From the NCBI GenBank assembly GCA_015711895.1, contig JACVJH010000314.1:1-16929 (forward strand): DNA of 16,929 bases. Direction: 5' to 3'. The notes below the pieces were generated by a model that made no database searches, had not been told where the DNA came from, and saw only the letters and a list, made by a program, of their open reading frames with translations. Below, one piece after another: positions 14,542 through 16,929 of the stretch. This DNA is from Candidatus Solincola tengchongensis. GTDB lineage: Bacteria > Actinomycetota > Geothermincolia > Geothermincolales > RBG-13-55-18. Position numbers and translations under genes: made by a program. Within the stretch, counting starts at the first letter, position 1. Every line of letters starts with the position of its first letter.

Positions 14542-14664
14542 GCGGATGGAGGTGTGGAGCGGGCATCCGCATGGGGATCCTGGGAGGGCGTCCGATGCGG
14601 GGTTGGGTTAAGATTAAGATATTGCCGGAAGGAGGAGGACGGACACGAAAGGCGGGAGAGGAGG
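14542..14664 (+). promoter_or_regulatory. Possible promoter region before the CapA-like gene
   Basis: The 123-bp gap after cobQ contains GGGTTAAGATTAAGATATTG (14605-14624), the most A/T-rich run in this half of the window, including a tandem TTAAGA. It could hold a -10 element for independent transcription of the downstream gene, but I cannot assign a -35 box with proper spacing. No terminator with a T-run is visible after cobQ. Confidence 0.3.
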
Positions 14665-15846
14665 ATGACCAGGTTCGTGCGGGGGCGACTGCGCAGGACG
14701 CTTGCCCGGCGGCAGGCGGCTTTCCTCACCGCCCTGACCCTCCTGGTAGTCCTCTCCTCGGTTCTGGTGTTCGTCGCCACCTCGCCCGGCAACGGAAACG
14801 GGGGAACGGCGGAAGTCAAGTCGGAGGAGGTGGCTTCGGAGGGGGAGAGGGAGGTCGCAGCGGAGAGGCCGGGCGCCGCGGTGGCGGTCACCCTGGGGCT
14901 GGGAGGAGACGTGACCTTCGCCCTGGAGATGGCCCAGCTGGTGGCGGCCTATGGGCCGGATTATCCCTGGCAAGGCCTGGGCGATCTTTTACGGGAGTAC
15001 CGTTTCACGGCCGTCAACCTCGAGGGGCCCCTCTGCAGCCCCGTGCACGAGGTCAATAAGGACCAGCCCTTCTACCCCATGCGGGGCGAGGTATCCTGCG
15101 CCACTCCCATGGCCGAGGCGGGAATAGACGCCGTGTCCCTGGCCAACGACCACGCCATGGATTTCGGCTCCCCGGGACTTGAGGAGGCCCTGAACGTCCT
15201 GCGCATGGCGGGGATGACGGCCATCGGCGCCGGTTCCTCCCTCAGGGCGGCGTTGGAACCCGCCGTCCTCCGGGACGGGGAAGGCGGGGAGGTGGCCGTC
15301 CTCTCCTTCAGCGACGTGGGTCCCTCGTCCTACGCCGCGGGCGAGGACCGGGCAGGGGTGGCACCCGCGGAGGTGGCGGTGCTGGAGGAAGCCGTGCGCC
15401 GGGCGGCGGGGGAATACCCTTACGTGGTGGTCTTGTTGCACTGGGGAGAGATCGGGTCCGCGGAGGTCACCGCGAGGCAGCGTGAGCTGGCCGCCGCCTG
15501 CGCGCGGAGCGGTGCCGACCTTGTGGTGGGTTGCCACCCCCACGTGGTGCAGGGGATGGAGGTGATCGACGGGACCCCGGTCTTCTATTCCCTGGGCAAC
15601 CTGGTCTTCTATTCCCAGAGCGAGGAGGGGAGGCGGGGCATCTTCCTGGGCTGCCGTTTCAGGGACGGCGGGCTGCAGGGGGTGGATGTATTTCCCGTCC
15701 TCATCGAGGCCGGGAGGCCGGGCCTCATGTCCGGCGCGGCGGCGGAGGATTTCCTCCGCGCCTGGTCGGAGAGATGCCCGGGGGTGGGGTTGGAGCTCTC
15801 GGAGGAGGGCGGGAGGACCTTCCTCCGCTGGACCCCCGGACAGTGA
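14665..15846 (+). CDS. Membrane-anchored CapA/PgsA-family protein (PGA_cap metallophosphatase fold)
   Basis: This 393-residue protein has a basic N-terminus and one membrane anchor (residues 18-39, AAFLTALTLLVVLSSVLVFV), a polar linker rich in Glu/Ser, then an extracytoplasmic CapA domain. Metallophosphatase-like motifs appear in order: LGLGGDVTF (D82), VNLEGPLC (N118, E120), LANDHAMDFG (N161, H163), VVLLHWGEI, and GCHPHVVQGMEVIDGTPVFYSLGN... (H291, H293). CapA/PgsA proteins take part in poly-gamma-glutamate synthesis or export in some bacteria, but many members stand alone with unknown substrate, as here: no pgsB or pgsC partners are visible. ATG 14665 follows GGGAGAGGAGG; the frame could start at 14554 but those residues are unconserved. 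No sequence feature links it to cobalamin. Confidence 0.87.
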   Translation: MTRFVRGRLRRTLARRQAAFLTALTLLVVLSSVLVFVATSPGNGNGGTAEVKSEEVASEGEREVAAERPGAAVAVTLGLGGDVTFALEMAQLVAAYGPDYPWQGLGDLLREYRFTAVNLEGPLCSPVHEVNKDQPFYPMRGEVSCATPMAEAGIDAVSLANDHAMDFGSPGLEEALNVLRMAGMTAIGAGSSLRAALEPAVLRDGEGGEVAVLSFSDVGPSSYAAGEDRAGVAPAEVAVLEEAVRRAAGEYPYVVVLLHWGEIGSAEVTARQRELAAACARSGADLVVGCHPHVVQGMEVIDGTPVFYSLGNLVFYSQSEEGRRGIFLGCRFRDGGLQGVDVFPVLIEAGRPGLMSGAAAEDFLRAWSERCPGVGLELSEEGGRTFLRWTPGQ

Positions 15847-16096
15847 GCCGGAGGGGACGAAGAAGGTTGGCGGCGGGGGGTCGGAGGAGCTGGCGCGCTT
15901 CCCATCCCCATTCCCGGCGGAATGGCCGGCTGCCGTCCTCGGACCCCGGCGCCGGGTCTCCTCCGCGTCCGTCCGGGGCGGCGTTCGGATGCGGGCGGGC
16001 GCTCTCCTTGCAGGGGACAATTTACCGACCCTTCCCTGCCGATCTCTGGAGGGGCCGGGTGGGCGCGACGCCGGCGAAATTCGGAGGTTCGAACCC
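15847..16096 (+). other. 250-bp gap between the CapA-like gene and tilS; hairpins, no gene seen
   Basis: CATTCC-CGGC-GGAATG (15909-15924) forms a tight tetraloop hairpin, and GACCC...GGGTC with a CGGCGCC centre follows near 15940-15960. Either might end transcription without a U-tract, or be a processing site. An A/T-rich patch, GGACAATTTACCGACC (16015-16030), may be promoter material for tilS. I see no coding sequence. Confidence 0.4.
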
Positions 16097-16929
16097 ATGA
16101 GGTGGGAGAAAGAACGTTTCGCCGTCATCCAGCGGGTGCGCCGTACGGTGCGCAAGTGGGAGATGCTCCAGCCCGGGGACCTGGTGGTGGTGGCCGTTTC
16201 CGGGGGCGCGGATTCCCTGGTCCTTCTGGACGTCCTGGTCCAGATCGCGCCGCTCGAGGGGGTCTCCCTGCGTGTACTCCACGTGGATCACGGCCTGCGC
16301 CCCGAATCCGCCAGCGAGGCGGAGCGGGTGGAGGAGGTGGCACGTGGCTATGGGCTTCCCTTCCGCTCCGTGAGGGTGGAGGTGGAGTCTCCCGGCCCGC
16401 GGGGGCTGAGCCCGGAGGAGGCGGCCCGTGTGGCCCGCTACCGGGCGTACGAGGAGGAGCTGGCGGAGAGCGGCGCCCGGCGGCTGGCCACCGGGCATAC
16501 CGCGGACGACCGGGTGGAGACCCTGCTGCTGCGCCTTCTTATCGGCGCCGGCCCGCGGGGGCTGGCGGGCATCCCCCCGGTGCGTGGCCCGTACATCCGC
16601 CCTCTTTGCCGGCTTTGGCGGGAGGAGGTCGAGAGTTACGTGCGGTTCCTTCCCTTTCCTCCCTTGGAAGATCCTACCAATCGGGACACGAGCGTCCCGC
16701 GCAACCGCGTAAGGCACGTCGTGCTCCCCTTCCTGGAGGAGAACTTTCCGGGTGCGAACAAGGTGCTCCTCCGGGAGGCGGAGGTCCTAGGAGAGATCTG
16801 GGAATGGCTGGGAGACGAGGCCCGGCAGGCGGAGGAGAGGGCGGTGCGCGAGGAGGGGGAGACGCTGGAGGTGGACTCCTCCTTTCTTCAAGGACTGCCC
16901 CCGCGGCTGCGGCGCGAGCCCATCGCCCG
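16097..16929 (+). CDS. tilS: tRNA(Ile)-lysidine synthetase TilS, 3' end cut by the window
   Basis: TilS converts C34 of the CAU-anticodon tRNA-Ile to lysidine using ATP and lysine, an essential step for reading AUA codons. The visible 277 residues hold the PP-loop VVAVSGGADSLVLLDVL (SGGADS at 35-40), VLHVDHGLRPESASEAE, LATGHTADDRVETLLLRLL, GAGPRGLAGIPP, YIRPLCRLWREEVESYV and DPTNRDTSVPRNRVRHVVLPFLEE, which together identify TilS rather than TtcA or another PP-loop enzyme. ATG 16097 is preceded by CGGAGG about 6 bp upstream. The frame remains open at base 16929; the C-terminal domain is outside the window. Regular ATA codons in the neighbouring genes fit a need for it. It is unrelated to the COG2102 PP-loop protein at 6323 except in fold. 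Confidence 0.95.
   Translation, partial: MRWEKERFAVIQRVRRTVRKWEMLQPGDLVVVAVSGGADSLVLLDVLVQIAPLEGVSLRVLHVDHGLRPESASEAERVEEVARGYGLPFRSVRVEVESPGPRGLSPEEAARVARYRAYEEELAESGARRLATGHTADDRVETLLLRLLIGAGPRGLAGIPPVRGPYIRPLCRLWREEVESYVRFLPFPPLEDPTNRDTSVPRNRVRHVVLPFLEENFPGANKVLLREAEVLGEIWEWLGDEARQAEERAVREEGETLEVDSSFLQGLPPRLRREPIA

Noticed and set aside
16084..16096. GGTTCGAACCC, resembling a tRNA T-loop
   Set aside because: The flanks do not form a 5-bp T-stem around a 7-base loop, there is no anticodon arm or acceptor pairing upstream, and the sequence lies directly at the tilS ribosome-binding site.
1..16929. CRISPR arrays, insertion sequences, integrases or attachment sites
   Set aside because: I found no regularly spaced identical repeats, transposase or integrase motifs, or flanking inverted repeats. 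Every sizeable coding region is accounted for by housekeeping or cobalamin genes.

Overview
The window is a strongly GC-rich bacterial segment with every recognisable gene on the + strand. It is dominated by an anaerobic (early cobalt insertion) cobalamin biosynthesis cluster. In order it holds: the 3' part of cbiD, a cbiE-cbiT fusion, cbiL, cbiF, a cbiG-cbiH fusion, a PP-loop ATPase of the Dph6/COG2102 type, cobU, cobT, cobS, cbiB, a cobD-type PLP enzyme and cobQ/cbiP. A membrane-anchored CapA/PgsA-type metallophosphatase-fold protein and the 5' part of tilS follow. CbiD and CbiG point to the oxygen-independent route. The very high third-position GC, heavy use of AGG arginine codons and regular ATA isoleucine codons suggest an anaerobic, high-GC, possibly thermophilic lineage. 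A deep-branching actinobacterium is one guess, but the sequence alone does not settle taxonomy.

Layout: 1-6035 is a tight run of corrin-ring genes (CbiD, CbiET, CbiL, CbiF, CbiGH) that methylate and contract the macrocycle. From 6036 to 13002 the lower half of the pathway is spread out, with long leaders of about 200-400 bp in front of the PP-loop gene, cobU, cobS, cobD and cobQ. These enzymes attach aminopropanol phosphate (CobD, CbiB), amidate the ring (CobQ), activate adenosylcobinamide (CobU), activate the lower base (CobT) and join the two halves (CobS). cbiC, cbiA, cbiJ, the cobaltochelatase, an adenosyltransferase and an alpha-ribazole phosphatase are not in the window; several could lie upstream of the truncated cbiD.

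The least explained parts are the leaders. Those at about 6150-6300 and 7030-7200 carry pieces resembling the cobalamin riboswitch core. The cobU leader also contains an anti-Shine-Dalgarno sequence facing two copies of the ribosome-binding sequence. The cobS and cobD leaders hold strong hairpins, and the cobQ leader has a short riboswitch-5'-half look-alike. CbiGH, CobD and CobS all lack a start codon next to their conserved domain and seem to be translated from within leader-like, low-complexity sequence. The CbiGH extension contains an in-frame imperfect 50-bp duplication. The PP-loop gene is the main functional unknown: its family's known role, diphthamide amidation, does not exist in bacteria.
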